Shown: positions 1 through 11,999 of the stretch, piece after piece
How positions within the stretch are numbered: the first letter of the stretch is position 1
Layout: each line of letters opens with the position of its first letter
NCBI GenBank assembly: GCA_037833965.1
Contig: AP031357.1
Coordinates: 14,466,001 to 14,530,000 of the forward strand
DNA from: Marchantia polymorpha subsp. ruderalis
Taxonomy: Eukaryota > Streptophyta > Marchantiopsida > Marchantiales > Marchantiaceae
Reading direction: 5' to 3'
Length of the DNA stretch: 64,000 nt
Made by a program: the position numbers and the translations under genes
The notes under the pieces: model-generated
What the model was told of the DNA's origin: nothing
Seen by the model: only the letters and a program-made list of their open reading frames with translations
Databases searched by the model: none

Positions 1-1100
1 TTCTTCTATAGATCTTTTAGCCTTTTATCTACGATGATCCATTTCATTAGAGTCGAAGCTTATCGTCTACATTGATGTACTAGGAGTTCTAAGAAAAACA
101 TTTACCTCTAGAAAAATTGGTACATTCTTGCCCCGGAAAGTTTTCACTTTAAGTCAACTTTAAGTTACGTGAATTAATTTCAACATGGAATGCATTGTAT
201 ATGTGATATTTGTCACGGTGCTTAGGGATAAAGATGTCACATTGAGAATATTTCACATGACTTGATGCTCATTTGAAATGCTGAAAATAACTATCCACAA
301 TGCCAATATTTGTGTAATATTTAAGAAATGCATGAGAAGAAATATTTCACCCGGTGAATGGTTCACATGACTTTATGCTCATTTGGAGTGTGGAGTATAA
401 CTATTTATAATGATACTATTGATGTGATGAGTCATGAAGATAACTATTTCACAAGAAGATAAAGAGATAGCATAGGTATTTGTTTCAATGGATGAAGATT
501 GCTGTGCTTTATACTTGATTTAAGAGTTTCAAGTTTCAATTGTATTTGTGGTGATTGCACATCCAACACATGATATAATGATTAAATTTCATACTTTTGG
601 ATGAATGACAAATGTGGCAACAACGGACAACGTTTCTGTGTACTTTGAAATTTCGAGTAATAGATCTCAAGATGTGCAGAGTGATCATCACTTTCTTTTC
701 TTCAGAGTGTAATAATATTACAGTATAGATAGAAATTTTGTCATGTTTGTGAGTAATCACACAATAGCCTATCATACAAGGATACAAGTTTATGATTTTT
801 TCTAACTTATTGTGTAGCATATTTTAGACATCATATTTTCATTACTCTGGAAAAAGAATTGCAAGCATTACGCACATAAAAAATTTCATGTTGAGTGATG
901 CACCATCAAATAATATCATTGATTGTAGACATTTTATTTTTCATCATGATGTTTTTTCACTAGTCCACAATATCCGCTCTCTTCCTTTCCTCTTCTGCCT
1001 TGATCGAAGTATCCTCATTACTTTTACTATCTATTGGGGAAAAGTTTCGATAATTTTTTCATATTAAATATTTCAATATTATGACTTATGTGATTCATAC
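1..1100. other. AT-rich intergenic DNA
   Basis: Apart from the tandem duplication, I see no gene, RNA or intact mobile element here. Short open frames exist on both strands but none has a recognisable motif or splice context. Confidence 0.5.
252..416. repeat. Imperfect tandem duplication, period about 110 bp
   Basis: A block beginning TTCACATGACTT at 252 is repeated beginning TTCACATGACTT at 362. Both continue with TATGCTCATTTG-like sequence and an ATAACTAT-like end, so the two units (252-305 and 362-416) are clearly related though diverged. The surrounding first 1.1 kb is AT-rich and shows no protein I recognise; it is probably old transposon-derived or intergenic DNA. Confidence 0.6.
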
Positions 1101-1319
1101 TCAATAAGATGTAAATATCGTTTTCCATCAAACTATAGAAACATTTGCTGCCATGATTACTAATAATGACATGAAATTTAGATTATTAGTATATCTTGGA
1201 AACTTGAGCAAAATTATATGGTTCCGATTCAGTTCTAATAGTTCACTTTTAACTCTCTCTCGATCCGCAACAGAAGTGTTACACATTACAAGCCGCTGTG
1301 TGGAATATTCGTGTCCGCA

Positions 1320-3400
1320 GTGCACAGCGCGGAAGTGTGGCCTGCGTTGAGATCTACGACTGTTGGAAAACCATTTTATTCGAGCATGAATTAGAACTCG
1401 CATCGTCCCTCATCTTCAGGAGTCTGACGCGTAGACGATGAACAAGCAAGCGTTCGAGCACAAGGCTCGCCAAGACATCAGTCTACGAGGCCGACGCTGC
1501 AGTGATCGACATCATCACTGCGGTGATGGCAGAATCGGCACATAGGCTACTGACCATCCTCGCAAAGCTCATAGCACCAAATTATTTGCCCAGTCCTGAT
1601 CCCGTGATCCAGCTACTGTCACTACGAAGGCCACCGTCTCAGGGGAACGGACTCTCGAACAGCTCCATTCCATTCCGTTCATGCAGAATCGAAAGAATCG
1701 TCACCAGCACAAGAACTACAAAGTTCTCCCCAAAAACAATTCTGGAGTCTAGAACTGTCGCTGTCCCGCACGAACCACTTCCTCCAGTAAAGGAAAAGCC
1801 ACGAGAGGGCAGCCATGGCGACATTCTGTTCCGTGGAGTGTTTAATTGAATCATTAAAATGAACCTTCTGAGAGCTGCTCCGGCAACCTCAAATGTACTA
1901 AAAGCGATAATAATATTTATAATTCGCGTGCCGAATAACTTTCACGGTGCGACAACCGGAACTTCCCCGGCAGGTGGGGATCGGGGGAGGCTCCTCCGGT
2001 GGGCCGGTAGCCCGCGGTCTTACAGCGCGGGCCGGCCCGCGAAGAATCAAAGCTTCTCTAGGCTACGGGCCGAACTGCCCGAAAGATTCGCCGACTTCGG
2101 AGTAAATACAACCTTACTCCGCATCTCGGAATCTATTATACCGGGAGATGGCTTATTCGTTCCAAATAAAATTCCCGGTCGATCCCGGCGGTCGTGGGGT
2201 TCTGTCACCGACCTGACAACTGCCGCTGCCATCATCCAATCCGATCCTCGCGACTGGCCTGACCGGCCTACCGGTAGCCTCTCGCGGTAGGTGCTTTGGA
2301 CGCGCCTCCCGAGTTCGCGTCGCGTCTCACATTCCCTCCGGTTTTCATCCTCCGACGAACCGGTCGTGCTGACGTGGAGATGCCGGCGACGGCGAGCGGC
2401 ACTTCCCGTCCGGCCGGCCGCGGACGTCGTCCGTGTGCAGACTGTCCTCGGGGGTTAATCATTATAAACTGCGCCGTGAAACTAGAGGCGCTCCTAAGTT
2501 CCGGGGAAAGGAGGCCGGCCGGCAGGCTGGCTACGACATCCTATCCGGTGTCCCCAGATGCGGCAGTGCAGACCCAGCCCCTTTACAACAACTAACGACA
2601 GGCTGGGCTCTGCCAGAGAACCACCGTCCGATGCGCTCCGAGGTTCTGGGGATGGGCATGTCGACGGCATCCGTCCACTCTCCGTCGAGGGCGTGCTGTC
2701 CCGTCGAGGGCAAGTCCTGCGCAGCGGGAGGGAGCGTACCTCTGCAGCACACAGGTGCCAATCATAGAGTACCAGCTCAAAGTACCCCTCCCACTCCCCG
2801 TCCCCACCCGGGGGTCTGAGATGATCATTATGGTTCTGGAGTGTTGCGAGTCATCGTCGTGGAATGTCATCTGGACCTTCCGCTCGACCCGCGGCCTGTC
2901 GATTCTGCTGTTCGAAGGCTTCTCTCTGTAATTTGCCGAGAGTGGAGTTCTCGTCCTCCTCCGCCGATTGCAACATGTGGATGGATCCTGCCTACCCTTG
3001 TTGCTTCTGATTTGTCGTGGTTCGAGTTCCTTCTTCCCGCCTTCGATTTGATCGTTGAACGAGCTCCGATATTGGCCGCCGCGGATGAGGGATGGATGAC
3101 CGAAATCATCTTTGTAAGAGAGGACCGCCGGGTACATTCTGAACCAGGTTCTTTCTGGGGGCAGAGGGTTCGATTTATTGCGTCGCGTTCGGGAGGGGAG
3201 GGCCGCGACGGGGTGGCGGGGGTGAATCTAGGAGTGAACCGAAGAGCGCTATGTTGTGATTGCTCCAGTCGTATTCCTGCGTTCAACAATTGCGCTAAAA
3301 AGTCGATGCTAACGAATGTCATGCTGATGGCTTTTTGGCTTTCTTTCGTCCACCTGTACGTGGGTACTTTTCTGCCTCCTCCTTTATAATATTCTCCCGG
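1320..3400. other. GC-rich island, no recognised gene
   Basis: GC content rises sharply here, especially 1.95-3.3 kb. Because stops are rare in GC-rich DNA, both strands carry overlapping open frames of 100-190 codons, but none resembles a known family. It could be the promoter and leader of a gene, as seen for the other GC-rich islands in this window, or exons of a fast-evolving protein. I cannot decide the direction. Confidence 0.4.
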
Positions 3401-3429
3401 TAAATTATGCTCGTATGTTCTTACCCCCA

Positions 3430-4831
3430 ATAACTACGCGCTTCTGTACTTGCATCTGCACGATCAGAACTCTATTCCACAAGCACTCGACTTGCGGTCT
3501 CTTGCCATATTCACTCCATGCTGTCATGTTTGTCGTACTTTTCACACTCCACCAAGTTCCATAGGAGTTTATTAAACCCTCTTCAACCCTAACCTTGTAT
3601 AATGCAGGGTAGTTTTCCGACTAATTTATCTGTACTTACCTGCGTCGGCCCAGAATATTCAAAGAAATCCGCATGCGATGATACGGAATACTCTAAAAGG
3701 TACACGGTTTCAAGAAAATAATGATATAAGTGGTCGGAACGATAATTACGAAGATACTGTACTATTTTACCAGACACTTCGATATCTTTAGATCAAAAAA
3801 CCTGCTACTTATGAAAAAAGGTACAACAAGATATATGGACACATTTTAGAATGAACATCGTTTTGAAGTTGGTGCTGGCGATTGTCATCCTTAAATGCAA
3901 ACATTGATGTGCATCCCGCATGAGTTTTGATTCTTGCACCACTCTACCAGATCCATATGAGCTTAATATGACGTCGCTAATTGTTTACCATAGATTAGAT
4001 GAATATTTATCTATTCATTTGTTTATTCACTTGTTGATTTACCAAATTTATAATTCTTTCAGGCCCGACGAGAAAAGCGATCGTCTTGTCATTCATATAC
4101 AAGCCCAAGGAATTTCATATGCAGAGACTCAAAGAGAGTGCGTTTTCGAGGAATTCTGCAATGACTGAAAAATCTAGTTACACGAGTGGTGTCTACGCAA
4201 CAATTCTTGTGACACTGCATCGCTTCATGTGATTTCAGTGAAACGGAAGCAGACAGTTTCATTCGAGTCTGATGAGTTCTTCCTCAGTGTGCCATGTACG
4301 AAGAAGAACACGAAAGTCTTCTCTTGCAAGTATTGATAGGGACCAAGTAATTCTGGCAGTTATCTATCTTTGTACCAATCAGAAGGAGCGGTAAATCGTG
4401 GGTAACGTTCTCTCATAGACTTTCTAACTTTGGCCTCAGTCCCAATGCAGGGACGTTTCCCTTCGTCCAAGAACGTGAGGATAAAGAAAAGATAACTCAC
4501 AGGGGAACTCGCGAAAGAGTACAGTGGAAAGGGAACATAGAGTTTATCTAATTCACTGCCTAAGTAAAAGACAACGAGCATTTCGTACCAAAACATGAGC
4601 AGGACAAGCCTGTCCTGTGGGAGGAAAGGTATTCTTGGACAACGACAAGTGAAAGTTCATAAACAGTAAAAAGAAGGGGTTGGTGGTCTGGCCATATTTG
4701 ACAAAACTAAAACATGGCTAAGTTCATGCAATGAGAGTGAGTTTACCACCAATACGAAGGCCGGTAAGAAGGATCCTTACAATATTAGACATTGAGTTTT
4801 TGGACATAGGAAGGATAGTAGTTAACGAGCA
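3430..4831. other. Intergenic, nothing assigned
   Basis: A short minus-strand frame at 4596-4500 runs into a good donor-like GTGAGT, but no partner exon was found. An AACCCTAACC telo-box-like motif lies at about 3586. Otherwise I see nothing here. Confidence 0.4.
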
Positions 4832-5333
4832 CTAATTTGCACCTCCAACGACTCCTTCAATCATCGAGTTCATTGCCTGAAACATGACCTGAAACTGACG
4901 CCTTGGAGACAACCCTTCCTGAAGTGCATCCTCTGCTACCTCAGAACTTCCTGTCCAGATATTGCTGACTTTAACGTGCTCGAATTTCACATGAAGCAAG
5001 GAAGTGCAGGCCCACTCATTCGAAATGCACTCAATTGTGCTACTGGTTTTGTCACGACGATCAATGCAGTGGACTGAGATGACATAAATACTCTTTGAAG
5101 ATGACCTGTTTTCTCCTCAGAAGCCACTAAATCCAATTCCATCGAACGCCGAAAACATTATGTCTGCTATATTTTATCCACCTCGGAATCAAATGAACTG
5201 GCCTAAACTGAAAACATGTCACTTCTTCAATCGCTGGTCGGTGTCTTCGGGCTTTTAAATCTGTTGCAAGGGGCCGCCGGGTGCGGAGAGGAGACGAGGT
5301 TAGGGTTGGGGTACTCTCTTGAAACTCGACCAT
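4832..5333 (-). CDS. Unrecognised small two-exon gene (probable)
   Basis: The strongest part is a terminal exon on the minus strand, about 5092 to 4832. It encodes 86 residues with well-behaved composition (for example DRRDKTSSTIECISNEWAC and RRQFQVMFQAMNSMIEG) and stops at TAG 4834-4832. Upstream, an ATG at 5333-5331 opens a frame starting MVEFQESTPTLTSSPLRTRR, Ser/Thr/Arg-rich and compatible with an organelle-targeting peptide. A phase-0 join is possible by removing 5222-5093 (GTGACA donor, CAAAG acceptor), giving about 123 residues. Both splice sites are weak, so the join is a proposal and the first exon may differ. I do not recognise the family. A telo-box-like element lies upstream at 5888-5896. 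Seen: the open frames and their ends. Inferred: that they belong to one gene. Confidence 0.45.
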
Positions 5334-5339
5334 GATGAT

Positions 5340-8300
5340 TTCTTTAGATGATTAGTCAACGGTATTCTTCACTAGGCTAATCACATGTGATAGAAGTTGA
5401 TCATTCCAATAACAATTCTTCCAAAACTAAAAGATAACATACTCTATCCGGTTCACTAATGAATCTGCATTGAAATACCCTTTGGAGATAAGGGTGAAGA
5501 TAAATAAATAAATAAAGTTTAATCCTATTGTACTTCATTTGAAGTACTGTAGAATAAAACGATTTGAAGTTTATTCTATCTTTCCAAAAATCAAATCTTG
5601 GCCTAAATTATGCAATTTTTTACACTTTAATGTGATTCACTTTTTGTAACAGTTGATGAATAAAATGAAATGATTATCTCCACCCAAAACTTTAAATACC
5701 AGCTAAGATGTTAAAAAAATGTATTTTACAACATCCTTGCCCACAAATACACATTAACACGATTTTTTTTCATCAAGTTATGACCTACCTACGAAAACTT
5801 TACGAATCATTATTCTGTTACTAGTAATAAGAAAATCGAACTCATTCATGACATCACCGTTTATTACTATCTCATTGCGCCAACCGGTTAGGGTTTAATA
5901 CAATAATGTTGAAAAAATTGATGCAATACAGCCCGAAGATGTGGACACAAACAATCGAACATAAATGCCAAGAGTACACTGAGAAACAAAAGAATAGTTG
6001 AATATCAATTACTAGAAGAAAAATAGAAATACTAACCGCAGGGGTAAGAATGATAATGATGCTATGAATGATTTTCGCTTTGAAATCAACTAAGAGTGAT
6101 TATAATCGTTGTCACTGACACTTGATAGACTTTGATACAATCAAGTTGTCAATTTCTTAGCTTTTGGTTGATATTTTGGTGGGGCACTGTCTTACATTCT
6201 CCACTTTACGTTCCATTACCCCTCGCCCCATTGCAGCCTCCATTTCCCAGTCTTCCAGTTTAGGATCTACTCAAAGTATCTTCCTGAACCCCAAAATCTT
6301 GAGGTTACTTGTATAAAAAAAGTGAAAGCAAGAATATAATAGCAAATAAATTTGAACCCCCCAACAAACAATACATGTGCGAATCCAACCGCGGAAGATG
6401 TAACTAGTCTCCGAGAGCACCGTAATGAGAATATGAGACCAAGTACTAGAGCAATGAAAATAATGGTAAAGCTTTGGCCGACCATACGGCAAGGTACCCA
6501 CATACACCTACCTATGAAGGCTGTTCATCTTCTAGAGCAACCAAGAATATAGTTCAAATGTGAATGCTGCCACGTGAATTGCACCATCTAATGTTCTTTA
6601 TAGAGCAAAAGATACACGTCGATATAACAAGTATTACAAAACACGAAAGAGAAATAGAAAAACAGAAAAAAAAATCGCCTGTGGAACACGAACACGCAGA
6701 AGTTGATGCTAAGCATTTCAAACCCAAAGTATTAAAGAGCTAAATCAAATCAGTTGCAGCCCTTTTTTATTTGAGAAGTTGGTCTCAACTCGGCTATTGG
6801 TTTATCTAAGACAAGTGTGATGTATATTATGTGTCCAGTTGGTAAGCACAACTGATGCATTCTTGACCTGGTACTACCTCCCCAAGTATGTATAGTTTTA
6901 ATCCAATGCCATGTCACTAAATTCGGCCCATGGCAGCCAGTGGAGAACACGGTTGGCACTTTGAACAATCAATCTTCCACCCTCCAAACGTCAATCCACA
7001 AGCGCAATGGTAAAACCACGGGTGACGTTCTGCCACTGGCGTCACGCGTTGGTAACAGACGCTGACAAAGATCTCAGATGAACATTTTGCATCGTCGCCA
7101 ACTTGCTCATCGAACGTCGATCACGCCAAGCCCAATGTTGGTACCAGATGCGTACACTGTACAGTCCAGTGCATGAATGCTCCTCGTCCGCCACCCACTG
7201 CAACCACGCAGCCGTACAGTCGCAGTGACCCCGTAACATCTGCAACTCAGTAACAATCTCCCTTACGCTACAGTCGGTGTGAGGCTGGTCGGTCACTGGG
7301 TTGACCGGTCACCAGTGGGGGCGCATCAGAATAACCGAAGTTGAGATGAAGAAAGAACTTCAGCCGGTCGAGGACAAGGACCAGCATTTCGGAGGTTCAT
7401 GGTGGAGCCAGCAGAATATGTCACTTCTGTATGTGTTACTTTCGGCTCCGTGGCGAGGGCAGCTCGGAGAAAAATAGGAATGATTTAAAAATAGGTATGA
7501 GAATAATGTCCATCAAAAACATAAAAGAGTGTTTCATTACGATCTCCAGCGTCATCATCACAATCTTTCTAGTTAAGGTTTCTTTTTCTTTGCATTCCTA
7601 GGCTGGACAATCTGCCTCGCCTATTGACCCATGTGACGAAGAATTATAATTTCCGGCACTCATTGGGTCTAGAAACAAGCACTTGGAACCCTTCTTCCGC
7701 TGGATTCTACGGGAAATGATTGCTGGGATTCTTCCTACTAACTTCTAAACACAATGGTGATCGAATGTCTTCTATCTATTTTAAATCTTACAACCAGACT
7801 TCTCACGCGTTGTGAGAATAAACTTAGAATTCATTCTGAACGTGAGAATAAAGACTTACCGGAACTGAGAATTTTGATTATCAAATGAACAATACAAGTA
7901 GTTTTTCTAATAAAATCGAAAGAGCAAAAGGTTAGTATTGTTTTCAACTTTAACGGAAAATCGCATTATTGGAAAGTCCTCTTTGAAGGGTATAGTGTGA
8001 AAATGTAGCTCCTTAATGGTCCCTATTTTAAGTCTCTTTTGCCCGATCCTCTCCTGGTGAAATCAAGTGGCATGAGATGGACACATATTTCAAGCGGCCA
8101 TAGACAAGCGTCACACACTCCTTGCGAAATCCCTGCTAACCCTTGTAAGAAGAGCAACCTCATTCTGACAGAAATGGTCTGCATTTCATGCGGCATGTTG
8201 GAAAGAATCTATATCTCTTGTGCCTTAGTCCCCTTCAGATGAAAGCCATGATAAATCAAGAAGTGTACGTTGCTTACATTCATTAAGAAATCATAAGCCG

Positions 8301-10320
8301 GCTGATAAACAAAAGCTTTGGCGTGTGCATTTCAGGTCAGGCGCAAACCACCGAGGCTTGTTGCAGTTGCTTGGGGTGCAAGTTTTGCAAGCGTCCACCA
8401 ATTAGCACCGAGTCACGGGGAGAAGCATAAAAATCTTTCCGGCAGTAACATTTAAGGCCAAAGCACCCACAAAAGAGGTGGTGGCAACCGAGCTTGCATC
8501 TCAAGCGCCTCCAGGTATGGCAATTATTTCGGAACTACTGTAAATATTCTCCACCTGTGACGTGGTCTCACAACTCCAGGGCGGCTTTATCTACCGAGGA
8601 ATCAATTGCAAGCCCCCATTACATAATTCTATAGTTTTTTGAGGTAAAGCCTCCCTCTTGTCCTATCCTACAACTAACCCCTTCCATCCTCTGCGTTTCC
8701 ATTTTCCCTCATCCCCTCTAATCCCCTCTCATCTCCTGCATTGATGGGGAGTAAATAAACATCATTCTCCTCACAGTAACAAAGTACTTATCTCCGCACC
8801 TCGAGAACATAAATATTAAAATATTAAATTAATGCGATAGCTTTTCAAGTTGTACCAATAACCATCACAAGAATAAACCAACCACTTACGACTGGGAATG
8901 GGGCCATAGCTGAACATAAATTCCCATTACCAGTTGTCACGTCTCGCTTTGCCCTTGGCCGGGACTCATATTTTACCCGGTCAATCCGACGTGACTGTGC
9001 GGAAGAAGAGTGTTTGTGTTTTCCATTTTGTCTCATCCTCTAACCTGTCTGCTAACATTATGTAGTCGAGAAGCTTTAAGGTGTCCAAAGTTAGAAGAAA
9101 GTCCAGAGGGCAGACTTCGTCGTCGTCTTGCGAATGGGTTACTACAGTTCGTTCGGTGGCTTTATGCGAGCCTCATCGCCACAAACCTGGTATACCACGC
9201 ACCGCGCACCACGTTGACATTGTTGGAGCAGAATGTCGGCTAACCTGGTGGCGAGGGCGGTAGGCAGGGGCCGCAGCGCAGCGCTGATGGGGACTTGTCT
9301 TCGCATTTTGTCATAAGTTGTCTCTCGAGAGGAGGAGGCGTTCTTTTGCTCCACGGTCGTGCTCGAGGCTAGAGTTCAGCGTTCGGAGATGGCAGATCAT
9401 TGTGTCTTTCTGGACACTTCATTTCGTCGACAAGTTGTGGTGACATACTGTACCGTAGGCATGCAATGCTCATGTAGCCCCCCCTCCGTCTCATGAGGTC
9501 CAGTTGGCAGCAGTGATTTATTGTCGTCCACAATGAATCACTGATCGAGACTGCATGGAGATTCTAAAGCAACTCATTAATCTTATCTGCTTTGACCGAT
9601 TCATGTACTTTTTGCTGCTCGGTTCGAGCGAAGTCCTACTATGACAACGACAGTTCGTCCATCGAAGTCTCTTCTTCTTCGATGCACCTCAAGACTCCAC
9701 CCTTCCGATGCAGTCAATCACCCTCACATGTATTTTGAACACAATGGTGGCGATTAGTTGAGACGATATGTCGCGTCCCCGGCCTGTAAACATGCATCCT
9801 ACATCACTACAGCAACCATAAGAATTATAACTCGATCTATCTTACATGCGATATGAACAATGTAAGCTTGAATTCACACTGCTCAGGTAAAATTCCTGCA
9901 TTTAAAAACAACTATTAAGCAGTTTGAAAGAAAGGCTCTGGAGTCATCGACCTTTCGTACTTTAGTATTTTCCTATCCTCTGCTATATTACTTGGTCCCA
10001 CCCCCGCTCCTCTAATTTCAAGTTTTCTCATACAACAAGTGGATGTGTCACACTTGGAGACCTTGAGCCAATGAACCAGGTCGAATCACGCCGCAGAAAA
10101 GAAGAACAAATATTTTTTTCCCACAATCCGGACGAGAATCACAAATGCCAGTTCCAAAAATAACTCGAAAAGAACGTCGGTAAACGTCGACGTTCTGTTA
10201 TCTGAAGATGGCAATTGAAGACTAGGAATGATGGGGTGTAGGCCTTCGAAGGCCCAACCGATCATGAGAGGAGGAAGTGCTCTATCCTGTCTTATTGTTT
10301 CTCCTTCCTTCTTTTTCCTC
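5340..10320. other. Intergenic, no supported gene
   Basis: AT-rich at 5.4-6.7 kb and mixed composition after that. Several open frames of 60-85 codons occur (for example minus 6503-6267, membrane-like and hydrophobic; minus 7296-7042; minus 9354-9142). None has a recognisable domain, and most begin with non-ATG codons. About 7.95-8.25 kb has a weak resemblance to a Copia gag start (FNGKSHYWKVLFEG in one frame) followed by stops, too little to annotate. Confidence 0.4.
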
Positions 10321-10506
10321 TCATTCTCCCACCTTCCACAGATCCATCAAAAGTTTCAGCCGGATACACAGCTCAGCTGAAATGTCCTCAAAACAATTCC
10401 TCTCCATCCCAGAGTTCAGGATCACAAGGAGAAGAGGGGTATCGGCAGTAGATGTAAGCCATCGAGCCAGCAGCAGAAGAAGATCAGATCCAGGCTCAGC
10501 CGAGGC
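10321..10506 (-). CDS. C-terminal exon of an unrecognised minus-strand gene (partial)
   Basis: On the minus strand a TACTAAC branch-point consensus is followed directly by TTTCAG, an excellent 3' splice site (AG at 10508-10507). The exon then reads ASAEPGSDLLLLLARWLTST... and ends ...KLLMDLWKVGE at a TGA stop (10323-10321), giving 61 residues in phase 0. The exon is Leu-rich and helical. The pattern of an acidic start, 'LLLLLARWL' and 'TPLLLVILN' recalls the C-terminal half of plant proteasome assembly chaperone 3-like proteins, but this is a loose impression and not an assignment. Upstream exons should lie to the right, beyond 10.53 kb; further acceptor-like sites (for example TTCTCCAG near 10.64 kb) are visible, but I could not assemble the rest. 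A plus-strand frame at 10559-10933 overlaps that zone and complicates the reading. Confidence 0.45.
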   Translation of the reverse strand, partial: ASAEPGSDLLLLLARWLTSTADTPLLLVILNSGMERNCFEDISAELCIRLKLLMDLWKVGE

Positions 10507-11568
10507 CTGAAAGTTAGTATAATTAACATCTCTTCCGATGGCTACTAAAATTGGATAGATGCTTTTCATCCTACAATTGCAAAAGACAAATCCCTCGGAA
10601 GAAAACATCACACGGAGAACGTGCAAGAATGTGCCTGGAGAATGCAAGCACGAAAGCACAATGAAACACACCATTACAAGTCCGGGTGCGAGTAGATGTT
10701 CCGGTGCTGCAGTTGTTGATGTTGTACCACCGAAGCATACAGTGGTTGAATACTTGACTCAAGATTCTGATTTTGACGGGTATCACCACAACAGCACCGG
10801 ACTCACTGTTGGCGGTCTCATTGCAAGTTTGTACAGCATGTTGAGCTCTGATGCGCGTGTTTACCGCGTTGTAGTCGCCCACAAGAACCAGGTTGGGATT
10901 CACCTAGTTGAACTTATCTTAATCCTAATGTGATTAATATCCTCGTTGAAAACGTCCCCCATTGTACTTTGATACTTTTTCTGACGTCTTTGTCTCTCTT
11001 TCTTTCCTTCTTTCTTCTTCCATTATAATTTTACAGGTTTGAGCTTTGAATGCAGCCGAAGAGGTCCTGTCCACCAGATATAGCACGTCGAATCTTAACA
11101 ATTCACGTGTCCAGTATGGACGAATGAGGTCCTTCAGTCTTGCAGTCTGTTAAGCGGGGTACTGCAGTACAGTAGTCGTCTGCCCTAGAGGAAATACTTA
11201 GAAAACTGGATCAGCTCGTAGTTCTCGCTTTCCCTTGGGAATGCGGGGAGCCGGATCGAAAACATTCTATAAACCTTCTTTGGGTTAGATGGATGTTTTC
11301 AGGTTTTGAGTTTTCTGCCTGTGTTTTCAATGTGAGCCTCGAATTATGATTCTTCATTATTATTGTCCATCTCTCCTCAATCCTCTGTCAGTGGTCTCGG
11401 GCATCCACATGGAGGTCATTCCGGCTTCGATATGGAAGCAGTGTCTATAATATCGTCCAAATAAATATGAGCGTTGAACATGTGGCTGTTGTCAGAGCTG
11501 AACAGCAAACCTGGCAAAATCCATGCACCATATAATAAGCAGTTTCAAAAAACTCGGATAACACTTGT

Positions 11569-11880
11569 TTATTTCAAAGTCACTGAGCTCCGGTCGGATT
11601 TTGTAGGAGGATGTCGAGGATTATTATATAATCCTCGAAACGTAAGCTCCAGCAGCTCAGTCATTAGACCAATTATGGGGGACACCCTTGCACATGAGGA
11701 TGCATACTGAAATGCCTGAATGACATGTTCATTCCGGTCATAAAAGTTCCTCCCGAGTTTGCTGAAGAACGTCAATTCCTTCACACACGCTTGCATGTGT
11801 GTCCACTTAGATTCGTTGGCAACAGCCTTTGACCTCGACTCCTCGGCTGGGTGGGGCTTGGATTCGCACGGCAGCGACAT
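11569..11880 (-). CDS. Hypothetical ORF, 103 codons
   Basis: A genuine ATG at 11880-11878 opens a frame starting MSLPCESKPHPAEESRSKAV, hydrophilic at first and then 'YDRNEHVIQAFQYASS' and 'SPIIGLMTELLEL'. Composition looks protein-like up to about residue 80. The last part runs through a DNA palindrome (11615-11637), which suggests the true coding end or a splice junction lies before it. No family recognised. It may be a first exon or chance; confidence is low. Confidence 0.2.
   Translation of the reverse strand: MSLPCESKPHPAEESRSKAVANESKWTHMQACVKELTFFSKLGRNFYDRNEHVIQAFQYASSCARVSPIIGLMTELLELTFRGLYNNPRHPPTKSDRSSVTLK
11615..11637. repeat. Perfect 10-bp inverted repeat with 3-nt loop
   Basis: CGAGGATTAT, TAT, ATAATCCTCG. 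A perfect short palindrome embedded in ordinary sequence. It could be a hairpin or a protein-binding palindrome; no function assigned. Confidence 0.7.
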
Positions 11881-11999
11881 ACATAGAAGAAAGTGTGGAG
11901 AAGCTTCATGACCAGTGGGTTGGTAATTAATTCATTCGTCCCGTCTTTAACTGCTTTGTTAGTAAGATCGAGTCCCATCATCATCACCATCAGTATGCA

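Noticed and set aside
6267-6507. Two overlapping membrane-like minus-strand frames
   Set aside because: Both are short, out of frame with each other, and lack known motifs.
7930-8340. Possible Copia gag start
   Set aside because: A single short motif followed by stops; no second domain to support it.
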